A stretch of 64,000 nt of DNA from Pelagomonas calceolata (GCA_918797485.1 CAKKNE010000001.1:2480001-2544000), one strand, 5' to 3'; shown: positions 36,867 through 45,793, counted from the stretch's first letter. Numbers and translations are program-made. The notes: generated by a model not told the origin, from the letters alone.

Positions 36867-37346
36867 ATGGGCCAGACCAAGTACGGCCCGCCCGTCGTCA
36901 TGGGCAGCGAGGACATCATGGGCCCGAAGGCCCACGGCACGTGCACGCAACCGGTCCAGCACGACCTGCGCTTCGGCTGCGACGCCAAAACGGCCGACAG
37001 GATCTGCTGCTTCAACCGCCACTACGCGGAGCACTCGGGCTACGCCTGGGGCACGTCGTGGCCGACGGAAATTCCCGAGGAGCCGATCAACTACTACGAC
37101 TCCGTGAGCGGCAAGCAGCTCTTCCGGGCGCCCGTCGGCCGCACGAAGGCCGAGTTCCTCAAGGAGTCCAAGGCCCACGGCTGGCCGTCGTTTAGAGATG
37201 CCGAGGTCAACTGGGAGCACGTGCGCGTTCTGGGGGACGGCGAGACCGTGTCCGTCGACGGAACTCATTTAGGGCACAACCTCCCCGACGGCAAGGGCAA
37301 CCGCTACTGCATCAACCTCGTGTGCGTCGCGGGGAAGCCCGTGTGA
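36867..37346 (+). CDS. methionine-R-sulfoxide reductase (MsrB) family protein
   Basis: 159 residues. The C-terminal part has the MsrB signature: INYYDSVSGKQLF, KESKAHGWPSFRDAEVNWEHVRVL, SVDGTHLGHNLPDGKGNRYCINLV. The GWPSF, DGTHLGH and RYCIN (catalytic Cys) motifs are all kept. The usual zinc C-x2-C pairs of bacterial MsrB are missing. The N-terminus has a distinct Cys-rich block (CTQPVQHDLRFGCDAKTADRICCFNRHYAEHSGY), seen in algal relatives as I remember them. It reduces methionine R-sulfoxide in proteins or free. The start is only 5 nt after the stop of the MIF-like gene, so both may share a transcript. Confidence 0.82.
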   Translation: MGQTKYGPPVVMGSEDIMGPKAHGTCTQPVQHDLRFGCDAKTADRICCFNRHYAEHSGYAWGTSWPTEIPEEPINYYDSVSGKQLFRAPVGRTKAEFLKESKAHGWPSFRDAEVNWEHVRVLGDGETVSVDGTHLGHNLPDGKGNRYCINLVCVAGKPV

Positions 37347-37500
37347 CCTTCGAGAACCTCCACGCCATCGTGCCGGCGCAGTCATAAGGACGCCCGTGTA
37401 ATGATAAAGTACTACTTAAGTGTATCGAAGCTGTGACCTTCGAGAACCCCCACGCCGTTGTCGGCGCAGTCATAAGGACTACTTAAGTGTATCGAAGCAC
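37343..37500. repeat. imperfect tandem duplication at convergent gene ends
   Basis: A block starting GTGACCTTCGAGAAC and ending GTATCGAAGC occurs at about 37343-37431 and again at 37432-37499. The second copy lacks an internal ~20-bp segment. It covers the MsrB stop and the last codons of the minus-strand hydrolase. Its first 40 bp resemble 31708-31748 after the MED18-like gene. Confidence 0.8.
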
Positions 37501-38375
37501 GCGCCCTCGACGGCCCCGCCCGTCAGAAACGCGACGCAGGCCGCGACGAACGCCTCCTCGGCGCCGGCGCAGTTGTGCGGCGCGCCAGCGACGACGAGGC
37601 CGGCGACGCGCGCGGCGTTGCCCGCCGCGCAGGCGCCGCAGATCTTCTCCACGAGCGCCGCCTTGTCCACGCTCTTCGGCGCGTACTCGTCGGCGCCGCT
37701 GTAGGCGACGAGGCAGCCCACGCCCCGGGCGCCGAAGGCCGAGAACCGTTTCCGCAGCTCGTCGGCAGCGAGGTCCGACGAGAAGTAGTCGTCCGCGCCG
37801 CCGACGTCGTGGAGGTCGAGGTAGCGCCGCGCCGTCATGGGCGCCCAGTGGCACTCGCGCGGCAGGAACTCGGCGCCCTTGCCCGTGTCGACCTGCCACT
37901 GCGCCCTCGTTAAGATGGGCGACCGCCGGACGACCTCCCGCTCCGAGTCCGTCTCGCGGTCGCTCACGCCGCCCTGGAGGCACACGCGCAATTTCTTCTC
38001 GGCTTTGCCGTGCCTCGCGTAGTGCGCGCAGACCTGCGACCCCGTCGAGTGGCCGACCATAAAAACCTCCTCGACGCCCCTGAACGCCTCGCAGCCGAAC
38101 AGCTCCTCGAGATCCTCGACGTCGTTGTCCAGGCTCCCGAAGCCGAACTGCGCGTAGCTCGTTCGTAAAATGGGCTGCACCGTCGCGTAGCCCAGCGCCT
38201 CCAGCGCCTTGGCTAGCGGCGGCGCGTACGGGCACGCCAGGAGGCCGTCGGACAGGCCGCCTAATAAAACTGCCGCCTTCTTTTGTAGGGAGCCAGTGAC
38301 AAAAGCCTGGCGGCCCGGCGCGTAAACGAAGAGGCTGCCCTGCATGGCCCTCGTACCTGTACCGAAGGCACTCAT
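37479..38375 (-). CDS. alpha/beta hydrolase, DUF1749/UPF0613 family
   Basis: 298 residues from ATG 38375. SLQKKAAVLLGGLSDGLLACPYAPPLAKALEALGYATVQPILRTSYAQFGFGSLDNDVEDLEELF, then FMVGHSTGSQVCAHY (nucleophile elbow G-H-S-T-G), fit the DUF1749 alpha/beta hydrolases. VAYSGADEYAPKSVDK supplies the acid and GAPHN the catalytic His. The substrate is unknown. Its last codons lie in the second copy of the tandem duplication at 37343-37500. Confidence 0.8.
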   Translation of the reverse strand: MSAFGTGTRAMQGSLFVYAPGRQAFVTGSLQKKAAVLLGGLSDGLLACPYAPPLAKALEALGYATVQPILRTSYAQFGFGSLDNDVEDLEELFGCEAFRGVEEVFMVGHSTGSQVCAHYARHGKAEKKLRVCLQGGVSDRETDSEREVVRRSPILTRAQWQVDTGKGAEFLPRECHWAPMTARRYLDLHDVGGADDYFSSDLAADELRKRFSAFGARGVGCLVAYSGADEYAPKSVDKAALVEKICGACAAGNAARVAGLVVAGAPHNCAGAEEAFVAACVAFLTGGAVEGACFDTLK

Positions 38376-38723
38376 GGCTGCTGCACTACTGTATGCGCCA
38401 AGAATCACGGCGGACTTCGCCAGGGTTGCTGCACGCGGTCGCAGCGATGGCGTGCGAGACTTCTGAGGTTGCTTTTGCGATGTATAACAGACGAGGCAAT
38501 GCGCAAGAGGCCGCAAAAGCTGGCTTGCTAGTGTCTTACATGCCGCTAGCTCGCTGCAATCGTGCGTGCGTGCGCTGGGGGCTCTGAGAGGCGCATTTTG
38601 ACGGCAGTACGTCGCATTCATCTAAACGGAACTCACACGAAGCTGTCGTGGGCCACCCACCCTCTGGCTGGCACCCAGCCCTCAGTGCAGCATTTGGCAG
38701 CGCAGCGGTGCAGCGTGGGCCGC
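38376..38723. other. divergent intergenic with GCTAG box
   Basis: Contains the box at 38527-38550 and, near 38434-38450 on the minus strand, the CGCACGCCATCGCTGCG motif. No other gene seen. Confidence 0.45.
38527..38550 (+). promoter_or_regulatory. GCTAG box copy
   Basis: Full arms with core TGTCTTACATG, identical to the copy at 1967. It points toward the TruA gene (start 38724, 174 bp). Confidence 0.65.
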
Positions 38724-39554
38724 ATGCGGCTGCCGCTGCTCGCCACCATCGCGCACACGACGAGGGCCGCGCGCTACGCGCTCCGCGTGGCCTACGACGG
38801 CACGCATTTTAATGGATGGCAGCACCAGCCGAACGCGCGGACCGTCGAGGGCGAATTAAGGAAAGCCTTCACGACGCGCTTCGACGGCGCGAACGTGCCG
38901 CTCCTCGGCGCGTCGCGGACGGACAGCGGCGTGCACGCCCGCGGCCAGGCGGCCCACGTCGATCTACCGGAAGAAGTGGCGGACGTGGATCTCCTGAAGC
39001 ACCAGCTGAACCGCATGCTGCCGGACGACGTGCGGATAAATTGTGTCCGGGAGGCGCCGCCCGGAGGAGAGAAGCCCTGGCACGCGATCGCGTGCAGCAC
39101 GGGCAAGCGCTACTCGTACCGGATGACGGCGCGCTACGGGTCCCAGGACCCGCTGGAGAGGTTGTATCGGGCCCACGTGTGTTACGAGGACCTGGACTTT
39201 GCGTTGCTGTCAAATGCACTCCAAAGGTGCCGGGGCCGCTTCGACTTTAAGGCCTTCGCGAACAACGCGCCTACGCAAAACCCCCTGGAGATGGACACGA
39301 TTCGCGAGATTCGGTCCATCGAGGCCGAGGACGAAGGTTTTGGCGACTACACCGTACAAATCGAATTGGACGGGGCGCTGTACCGCATGGTCCGCAACGT
39401 CGTCGGCGCGTGTGTGGCCTGCGGCACGGGCAAACTGAAACTCGACGAGCTCGACGAGCTCCTCTCGGGACGCAAGACGCGCCGCGACAACCCGACAAAG
39501 TCCGCGCCCGCGCGCGGCCTGTGCCTCGAGGAGGTCTTCTACGACGACTTCTAG
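38724..39554 (+). CDS. tRNA pseudouridine synthase, TruA family
   Basis: 276 residues from ATG 38724. Conserved motifs: YALRVAYDGTHFNGWQHQPNARTVEGELRKAF, the catalytic GASRTDSGVHARGQAAHVDLP (Asp of RTDSGVHA), HAIACSTGKRYSYRM, FDFKAFAN and DGALYRMVRNVVGAC. TruA makes pseudouridine at positions 38-40 in the anticodon stem. A short N-terminus MRLPLLATIAHTTRA may be an organelle leader, or the start may be further downstream. The frame is open upstream to 38562. Confidence 0.93.
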   Translation: MRLPLLATIAHTTRAARYALRVAYDGTHFNGWQHQPNARTVEGELRKAFTTRFDGANVPLLGASRTDSGVHARGQAAHVDLPEEVADVDLLKHQLNRMLPDDVRINCVREAPPGGEKPWHAIACSTGKRYSYRMTARYGSQDPLERLYRAHVCYEDLDFALLSNALQRCRGRFDFKAFANNAPTQNPLEMDTIREIRSIEAEDEGFGDYTVQIELDGALYRMVRNVVGACVACGTGKLKLDELDELLSGRKTRRDNPTKSAPARGLCLEEVFYDDF

Positions 39555-39568
39555 TAATCACATTCTAT

Positions 39569-39625
39569 TGTTACGGTGCTAGGCCTGGGCGGAGCCCCTG
39601 GGGGGAAGATCCGGCGGCGGGCGCG
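39569..39625 (+). repeat. repeat A fragment, 3' of TruA
   Basis: TGTTACGGTGCTAGG, then GGGCGGAGCCCCTGGGGGG. It starts 15 bp after the TruA stop and shares the left end of repeat A. Confidence 0.65.
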
Positions 39626-39648
39626 TAGTCCACCACGTATGTACAACA

Positions 39649-40266
39649 CTAGCGCCGCCGCTCGTAGAGCGCGCAGCCCACCAACGCGCAGCCCTCGATA
39701 GCACCCAGCAGCGCGAGCAGCGCGTGCCACCTCCTATCGAGCTCGCGCGCGAGCGCCTCGTTCGCGTGCGTGAGCGCGCGCACGACGACGGCCTCGGCCG
39801 CGTGGAGCTTCTCCAGGCCCGTCTCATGGATAGCTTTTAATGCGCCCTCGTAGGCCGCCGCGGCGGCGCGCACGTCCTCCAGGGCACCCGTCGCCTCCTC
39901 GACCTCGCCCAGATCTCGATTCCAGTCGTTCAAGGCCGCGACCGTCGCCCGCTGCGACACCTTGCCCAGTTTATATCTCAAAAAGCCGACCCTATCTACC
40001 GCCGCGGCCAAATGTCTGATCTCTCGAGAATAGTGCACGCCCGTCGACACCGCCGCGACCTGCGCCAGCAGCAGCCCCACGACCATGCGCGGGCGCCGTC
40101 CGGGCGGTTTCTCCTGGGACGCGGCCGCCGCGGCCCGCAGCGACCGGTCGAAGGAGTCGGCGCCGCTCGAGTGGCCGCTGCAGTCGAGGTCGCGCGCGTT
40201 CGCGGGCCAGGCGACGTCGACGAGCGGCGCGTCGTGGCGCGGGCGGCGCCTTCGGACGGGCTTCAT
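39649..40266 (-). CDS. hypothetical membrane/coiled-coil protein
   Basis: 205 residues from ATG 40266. The N-terminus is basic (MKPVRRRRPRHDAP). A hydrophobic segment PRMVVGLLLAQVAAVSTGV (about 82-100) is followed by a long helix (LAAAVDRVGFLRYKLGKVSQRATVAALNDWNRDLGEVEEATGALEDVRAAAAAYEGALK) and a C-terminal hydrophobic run (LLALLGAIEGCALVGCALYERRR). It looks like an organelle inner-membrane protein with a coiled coil between two anchors. Family unknown. Confidence 0.6.
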   Translation of the reverse strand: MKPVRRRRPRHDAPLVDVAWPANARDLDCSGHSSGADSFDRSLRAAAAASQEKPPGRRPRMVVGLLLAQVAAVSTGVHYSREIRHLAAAVDRVGFLRYKLGKVSQRATVAALNDWNRDLGEVEEATGALEDVRAAAAAYEGALKAIHETGLEKLHAAEAVVVRALTHANEALARELDRRWHALLALLGAIEGCALVGCALYERRR

Positions 40267-40572
40267 TGCCGTTTTTGCCGGGTGTGGCACCACCCTCGAC
40301 CGCGAACACGCTGGTGGAACAAGGGTTGACGCGAAGTTGAACCGGCGCGACGCGCTGCCGCCGGAGTAGCAGCCCCGCGGCGCACGAGAAGATGGGCGTG
40401 GACGTCGGGGCAGTGCCCCGGCGTGGCGCTCGCGAGTTGTCGTCTGAAAAGCTGAAGGAAGCGAGGAGCCCGCACATCCCCCCCTCCACATCCCGCACCA
40501 GCTGCCCGCACTTTTTTTTGACGCGCGGATTGTGCCGGAGCCGCACCGCAATTGGACACCCCCACCAACGAC
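40267..40572. other. divergent intergenic
   Basis: No GCTAG box, repeat or gene seen. Confidence 0.35.
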
Positions 40573-41256
40573 ATGAGCGCGCCGGACAAGGCACCGTCAT
40601 CCACCATGTCGCTGACCACGCTCATGGGCAGCATCTCCTGCGGCTTCGGTCTGGCGGCCGACAACGGCAGCGACGACGGGTCGGAGAGCACGCTCGCGGA
40701 CCCGCACCTCACGGAGGTGAGGTTGGAGGCGCGCGCGCCGGCGGCCCCCTTCTCGCCCTTTTCTGATGAAGGCGACGCCGCGGCGCGGGAAAGAGCGTGG
40801 GGCGGCGAAGCGCCGCGGACGCCCCGGGAGACGAACGGCGAGAGTATCGGGAGGGCCCTGCGGCAGCTGAGGTTGTTTGGGTCTTCCGACGACGTGACGG
40901 ACGACGTGCCGCCGACGCCGGGAGGCACGCGCGACGTCGTGCTGCAGGTGGTCCAGCGGCGGCGGACGGCTAGAGCGGCGCGCGCGCCGGCCCACGCCGC
41001 GGGAAGGCCCTGGCCGCCGTCGCCGCCCGACCCGTCGCAGGGCTACGACGCCGCCGTGGCCGTGTCGACGCGGCAGCAGGCGACGTCGCGGCTCCACGAG
41101 TGGCTCCTGTCGCGGGGCCTCGGCGCGCACTTCGGGGCGCTGGAGCGCCTCGGGGCGAAGCGCGTGTCTGATTTGGCCCTGCTGACCTCCGACGATTTCG
41201 ACCAGCTGGGCGTGAGCGCGGCGGAGCGGGAGCTGTTCCGCATCGAGCTGCGGTAG
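40573..41256 (+). CDS. SAM-domain protein
   Basis: 227 residues from ATG 40573 (the frame opens at a TTG 21 bp upstream). The first ~150 residues are Ser/Asp/Pro-rich and probably disordered. The C-terminal ~60 residues form a SAM domain: ATSRLHEWLLSRGLGAHFGALERLGAKRVSDLALLTSDDFDQLGVSAAERELFRIEL. SAM domains self-associate or bind RNA or kinases; the partner cannot be told. Confidence 0.72.
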   Translation: MSAPDKAPSSTMSLTTLMGSISCGFGLAADNGSDDGSESTLADPHLTEVRLEARAPAAPFSPFSDEGDAAARERAWGGEAPRTPRETNGESIGRALRQLRLFGSSDDVTDDVPPTPGGTRDVVLQVVQRRRTARAARAPAHAAGRPWPPSPPDPSQGYDAAVAVSTRQQATSRLHEWLLSRGLGAHFGALERLGAKRVSDLALLTSDDFDQLGVSAAERELFRIELR

Positions 41257-42306
41257 TGGTTTTTTTCTTTGTCTTCTCGTAAGTTTTGGTTTAGTGTGTG
41301 TCACGGTGCGTCTAGATATAGTTTGATAAACTATTACAACAGCGCTCCGTGTTGCGGAGACAGAGACTAGATCGACCCGCCGCCGGCCCGAAGGCGCGAG
41401 AACGCCAGCAGGGCGCAGGCCAAATCCAATCCGATCAGACGCGCGGGCCGTTCTCGGCCAGCGCGCGCCGCCGCGGCGACGGCGCACGGCGACTGCGTGG
41501 CGTCCAGAGAAGCGGCAGGCGACGGCGCGACGGGCGGCGGCGCGCAGAGCGGTCCAGGAGCGGCAACAGCAGCAGCAGCGAGCGGCGTCGGAACAGAGGG
41601 CGGCGACGGCACGATGGCGGACTTCTTCTTGCGAGAGCCGCCGCGCACTTTCCAAATCCTCAGCCGCGTGTGTGACGTCGTCGCCTTAATTCGAATGGCG
41701 CTGGCCCACTTGGACCCGCACCCTTTCAATGAATTGGCTGCGCCGCCAAGAGAGGACGTGTCTGACAGCTCCTAGTACGACGTCCGTCCATTTCAGTTCG
41801 ATTTCCACTAGGATCTGATCATATTGCCCATGTTGGCATCGCTGAGCGGAAGGTGCGGGGCCCGGGCCCGTCGTCGTCGTGGCCGGCCGCGCGGAGGGGT
41901 AAAAGGAGGGGTAAAAGGATCGGCGGAGACACCTCCGTTCTCCGCTCGTAATGGCGGCCCCACTAGCCCACAGTTGCATGGTGGACGAAGGCGTTGGTAA
42001 TTGGCGCCGCCCTCACGCAGTTTGCCCCCTATGGCCGAGCGGAAGGTCACAGCGAAACGCGCAGTCACCGGCAATGGGCCGGTGATCGTGGTGGCTCCCG
42101 GCGTCACGGTTTCACGACTGCATTTGTAACGCCGCAGCGGCGCTGGGCCCAAGACCGAGCACCGCCCGCCGGATGGCCGCGCGCACAGCCCTACGGCGGC
42201 TGCGCAGCGCGGCCGGCGCCGGCGGCGCCGCTTTTTCGCCCGCGTGACGCTCCGCCGCCGGTTAGGGTCCGGACGCCAACCGCCCCACACACCCCACGCA
42301 ACGCAG
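41257..42306. other. long intergenic with probable first exon of the MYB gene
   Basis: Over 1 kb upstream of the MYB-CXC gene. Its first exon probably ends at 42243. A minor 53-residue frame lies at 41614-41775. A short local repeat GGAGGGGTAAAAGGA occurs near 41893-41921. Confidence 0.4.
41614..41775 (+). CDS. possible small protein, 53 residues
   Basis: Starts MADFFLREPPRTFQILSRVC, then DVVALIRMALAHLDPHPFNELAAPPREDVSDSS. It has a normal amino-acid mix and a possible helix, but nothing else supports it; it might be a first exon. Confidence 0.25.
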   Translation: MADFFLREPPRTFQILSRVCDVVALIRMALAHLDPHPFNELAAPPREDVSDSS

Positions 42307-43521
42307 GTCAAGGGCGCCTGGTCCCCCGCCGAGGACGAGCTCCTGCTGCGCGCGATCGAGGGCCACGGCACGCGCAAGTGGTCCGTCCTCGCGGCGCACC
42401 TGCCGGGCCGCACGGGCAAGCAGTGCCGGGAGCGGTGGCACAACCAGCTGAACCCCGACATCAGCAAGCTGCCCTGGACGGCCGCCGAGGACAAGGTCAT
42501 CCTGCGGAGCTACGCGCGGTGCGGCGCGCGCTGGGCCGACATCGCCCAGGCCCTGCCGGGGCGCACGGACAACGCCGTCAAGAACCGCTGGAACTGTTCG
42601 ATGCGGCGGAAGATCGAGCAGTTCGTGTCTGATGAGGCGGCCCAAGGCGCCACGGCCCCGGACGTGCCCGGCGCGTCGACGGCGGCCCTCCCGCTCCTAT
42701 TGGACGACGACCGCGTCGATCGCGCCGTCGCGGTCATCCGCAAGTCGGCGCCGCCCGCCCGGAGCAAGCGCGCCGCGCCGTCCTCGTCCGCGCCGCGGAA
42801 GCGGCCCGCGGCTTTACTCCGGCTCCAGTCCTGGCCGTCGACGGCGTCGGATTCTACGGTAATGGTCGAGGGCCACCAGCCCTGCTACTGCCGCGCGTCC
42901 AAGTGCCTCAAGCTGTATTGTGCGTGCTTTGCCGCGGGCAAGCCGTGCGACGGCTGCAACTGCCAGGGCTGCCTGAACGTCGACGGCGGCGCGCAACGCG
43001 AAGCCGCGGTGAAAGCCACGCTCGCGCGGGACCCCGACGCCTTCGCGTCGCGCAAGACGAAGGGCCGCGCGTGCGCGTGCAAGCGGAGCCGCTGCCTGAA
43101 GCGCTACTGCGAGTGCTTCGAGGCGGGCCAGTTCTGCGCCGACGACTGCGTCTGCCTCGACTGCGAGAACACGGAGCGCGGCGCCGTCGGCCGCAGTCAA
43201 CAAGCGCGCAAGCCGGACGCGGAGGTGCTCCGGGGCGCGTCGGCCATGTGCTTCGTGCGGTCGTCGTCGCCGCCGCCGCCGCCTCCTTCCGTGACGCCGC
43301 CGGACGGGCGGGCGTCGTCTCCCCGAAATGTGGTGGAGGGCGCGCCGAAGGTGCCCGGTTTGGAACGGATCGTGTCGCTCGAGCGCGCGGCGTCGCTGCA
43401 CCTCGACACGCTCGCGACGCTCGCGTCGAAGGGCTCGCCCTTGCAACCCTCCGTGACGCCGGACACGGTCGCGCAGCACTTCTCGGAGCCCATCGCCGCG
43501 GAACGCGCCGTCGCCGTCTGA
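42307..43521 (+). CDS. R2R3-MYB and CXC (tesmin/TSO1-type) domain fusion protein
   Basis: About 404 residues from the exon start. R2: KGAWSPAEDELLLRAIEGHGTRKWSVLAAHLPGRTGKQCRERWHNQLNP (three Trp). R3: LPWTAAEDKVILRSYARCGARWADIAQALPGRTDNAVKNRWNCSMRRK. After a basic linker come two CXC units: PCYCRASKCLKLYCACFAAGKPCDGCNCQGCLN and CACKRSRCLKRYCECFEAGQFCADDCVCLDCEN, with a spacer containing R-x5-PDAF. Both halves bind DNA, so it is probably a transcription factor. The frame opens at a GTG; a 63-nt intron 42244-42306 (GTGACG to ACGCAG) would join an upstream Arg-rich exon (ending RRRRRRFFAR) in frame. Its ATG is not found. Confidence 0.9.
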   Translation, partial: VKGAWSPAEDELLLRAIEGHGTRKWSVLAAHLPGRTGKQCRERWHNQLNPDISKLPWTAAEDKVILRSYARCGARWADIAQALPGRTDNAVKNRWNCSMRRKIEQFVSDEAAQGATAPDVPGASTAALPLLLDDDRVDRAVAVIRKSAPPARSKRAAPSSSAPRKRPAALLRLQSWPSTASDSTVMVEGHQPCYCRASKCLKLYCACFAAGKPCDGCNCQGCLNVDGGAQREAAVKATLARDPDAFASRKTKGRACACKRSRCLKRYCECFEAGQFCADDCVCLDCENTERGAVGRSQQARKPDAEVLRGASAMCFVRSSSPPPPPPSVTPPDGRASSPRNVVEGAPKVPGLERIVSLERAASLHLDTLATLASKGSPLQPSVTPDTVAQHFSEPIAAERAVAV

Positions 43522-43593
43522 GACGCTTGAAGAAGGGGCCCCGGCCAAGTTTTAGGGGCCTAACAATACCAAAGATTAGCGCGACGACGACGT

Positions 43594-45678
43594 TCAGCGC
43601 CGTGGGTAGTAGTCGTCGCGCCGGCCCCGCGGCGGCGGCTCGCGCCGGCGCTCGCGCGAACGGCTCCGGCTCCGGCGGCGCCGCGGCGAGCGCGCGCGCT
43701 CGCGCCGGCGCTCGCGGGACCGCGACCGCGACCGGGGGCGGCGCTGAATCGGCGCGCGCGGCGAGCGCGGCTTCTGCGGCGCCGGCGCCGGCGCCGGAGG
43801 AAGCGTCCGCACCGCGAAGCCCGTGGGCGGCAGCATCGCCGGCGGCACGAGGTCGCGCTCGTCCACCAGATCCGCCGCGTCGCAGGGCTCGCCGTCGCAG
43901 TCCGACGAGTCTTCCTCGGCCGCTTGCACGACCGGAGGCTTCGGCTGTACGGGCCGCTCGCGCCGCGCGGCCTCCGCCGCCAACGCGACGGCCTCCTCGC
44001 ACGACGCGCCCGACAGCCGCGCCCTCGAGAACCTTCTAGCTCGATTGACGCGCCGCGCGATCCGCCGCCAGTCGTCGCCGTCGAAGACCCCTGCCTGGCG
44101 CGCCCTCCTCTTCAAAGCCAGCACGTCGGGCCGCTCGCCCTGATGAGCATGCACGTCGTCGTCGTCGTTCTCATCGAAGAAGAAGGCGGATTCCAGACCG
44201 TGGACGAACGCGGGTGGAAACAGGGACCACCGGAGCCACGCTTGTAGAGTGGCCTCGACGCGCCTTTCGAAACGTTCCTTCGCTATCCTATGTGTCGTCG
44301 CGTGTCTCGCTTTCGCTAACGACTCTAAAGCTTCGGGCAGCCACCGTTGGATCGTCGTTCGAAAGGTCGCGCCGGTTCTCGACGAAGAGGCGTTCCTCAG
44401 CACATCCGAGATCAAGAATAGTCGCGCTGCTCTTGACGCTAGGGACGTCGTCATGGCGCATCTACAAATAGATCGTTTCAGTATTAAGCAAACATCAGGG
44501 GCGGACGTCGCGGCGTCGTAGCAACGTAATAAAGCCTCGGCGATCAGCGCACGGGAACACGTCAGCCCCTCGACACTTAATACTAACATCTCCCGCTCCT
44601 CGACCGTGAGCTTGCGGTGCTTCCCTCTGGCTCTATTAGCTTCTCTCGCCCTCTCAGCTTGTCTACCGGTCATAAATTCTTCTTCTCTTTCTTCAAGCGG
44701 CTCCGGCGACGGACTGCGAGACCGTTCCGAACCAGGAGGCACCCAGAAGGGCCCCGGGTCCGCCATGCGGAAGGGCTGGGGGCTGCGCGCCCCCATGAGC
44801 AGCGTCCAGACCCGACATCGGTAATACGTTTGCACCAATGATTTCCGCCGCAAGAAACTAAATAACGGGTTCTCCTTCTCCCGCTCCCGTATGACATCCT
44901 CGACACCCGGGTCCTCGACAACAATCTCCGCGAGTCGGTCCGCAATATCTTTTTGCTCCGGGTCGGCGGGAATAACAACAGAGATCCGCGCGTCACAATC
45001 CTTCATCGGTGTCATACCCGTGGCCTTCATGAGCACCTGCTTCGCGCGGGCTTGGGCTTCCGCCGCGAGATCGGATAAAGACGGGCCCGCAGGTTGTTGA
45101 GGCACGCGCGCCTCGGGCACGGCCTTGCCCCAGCCGACCTTGATCCGTTTCCCGTCCACGTACTCGCCGTCCAGCGAATCCTTGGCGGCGCAGGCGTCCT
45201 GCCGCTTCGAGTACTGGACGAAGCCGCAGTTCCGGCCGCGCCGCCGCTCCTCGTCCGTCCGCGGCCACATGATCTTCACGGATTCAAGTTGCCCATACCG
45301 CGCGAAGATCTTGGCGAGCTGCGCCTCCGTCGTCGCCGGCGAGATGTTGCCCACGTAGAGATTCGTCGTCGATCTATCCCCATCCGGGTACGACCCCTTG
45401 ATGGGTAATTGCGGCTCGCCGGCCTGCCTCGTCTTCAGCTCCTCGAGGAAGGCGTCGATCTGCCGCCCCTTCCGCTCGGGCTTTCGTTCCGGCTCGTCGC
45501 TCATCGCGAACGCGACGGGCGCGCCGCCCGCCCTCACGAAGCTCGCGTCATACGTTTGGGGCGGCGCCGGCGGCTGGCGCTCGAAGCGGGTCCCCTGACT
45601 CTGAATTGGTCGCCTCGATCGGTTTGGGGGGTCGCACTCGCGCTGGCGGTGGGCCTCGACGGCGGCGGCCGGGCGCAT
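43594..45678 (-). CDS. U2SURP: U2 snRNP-associated SR140 / U2SURP homologue
   Basis: 694 residues from ATG 45678. TYDASFVRAGG matches the conserved FVRGG stretch before the RRM, so starts further in (45504) are rejected. The RRM reads TTNLYVGNISPATTEAQLAKIFARYGQLESVKIMWPRTDEERRRGRNCGFVQY and is nearly diagnostic. Next is the SURP module (LAEIVVEDPGVEDVIREREKENPLFSFLR and WTLLMGARSPQPFRM), then a CID-like RNA polymerase II C-terminal-domain binding region (LTVEEREMLVLSVEGLTCSRALIAEALLRCYD and following). The C-terminus is Arg/Ser-rich. It acts in U2 snRNP splicing. The two GCTAG boxes at its 5' end are treated separately. Confidence 0.92.
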   Translation of the reverse strand: MRPAAAVEAHRQRECDPPNRSRRPIQSQGTRFERQPPAPPQTYDASFVRAGGAPVAFAMSDEPERKPERKGRQIDAFLEELKTRQAGEPQLPIKGSYPDGDRSTTNLYVGNISPATTEAQLAKIFARYGQLESVKIMWPRTDEERRRGRNCGFVQYSKRQDACAAKDSLDGEYVDGKRIKVGWGKAVPEARVPQQPAGPSLSDLAAEAQARAKQVLMKATGMTPMKDCDARISVVIPADPEQKDIADRLAEIVVEDPGVEDVIREREKENPLFSFLRRKSLVQTYYRCRVWTLLMGARSPQPFRMADPGPFWVPPGSERSRSPSPEPLEEREEEFMTGRQAERAREANRARGKHRKLTVEEREMLVLSVEGLTCSRALIAEALLRCYDAATSAPDVCLILKRSICRCAMTTSLASRAARLFLISDVLRNASSSRTGATFRTTIQRWLPEALESLAKARHATTHRIAKERFERRVEATLQAWLRWSLFPPAFVHGLESAFFFDENDDDDVHAHQGERPDVLALKRRARQAGVFDGDDWRRIARRVNRARRFSRARLSGASCEEAVALAAEAARRERPVQPKPPVVQAAEEDSSDCDGEPCDAADLVDERDLVPPAMLPPTGFAVRTLPPAPAPAPQKPRSPRAPIQRRPRSRSRSRERRRERARSPRRRRSRSRSRERRREPPPRGRRDDYYPRR

Positions 45679-45793
45679 GGTTGCACGGGCGTCGCTCTCA
45701 GAGCAGGCGAGTTGTTTTTTTGAGATCCCGTCGCCGCGCACTCTCGATGCCCGGCGCGTCAAATCGCGTCCAAACGCTGTCACTATTTTTCGA

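Noticed and set aside
41808-42500. 230-residue minus frame upstream of the MYB gene
   Set aside because: Overlaps the MYB exon in antisense, Arg/Pro/Ser-rich, no domain.
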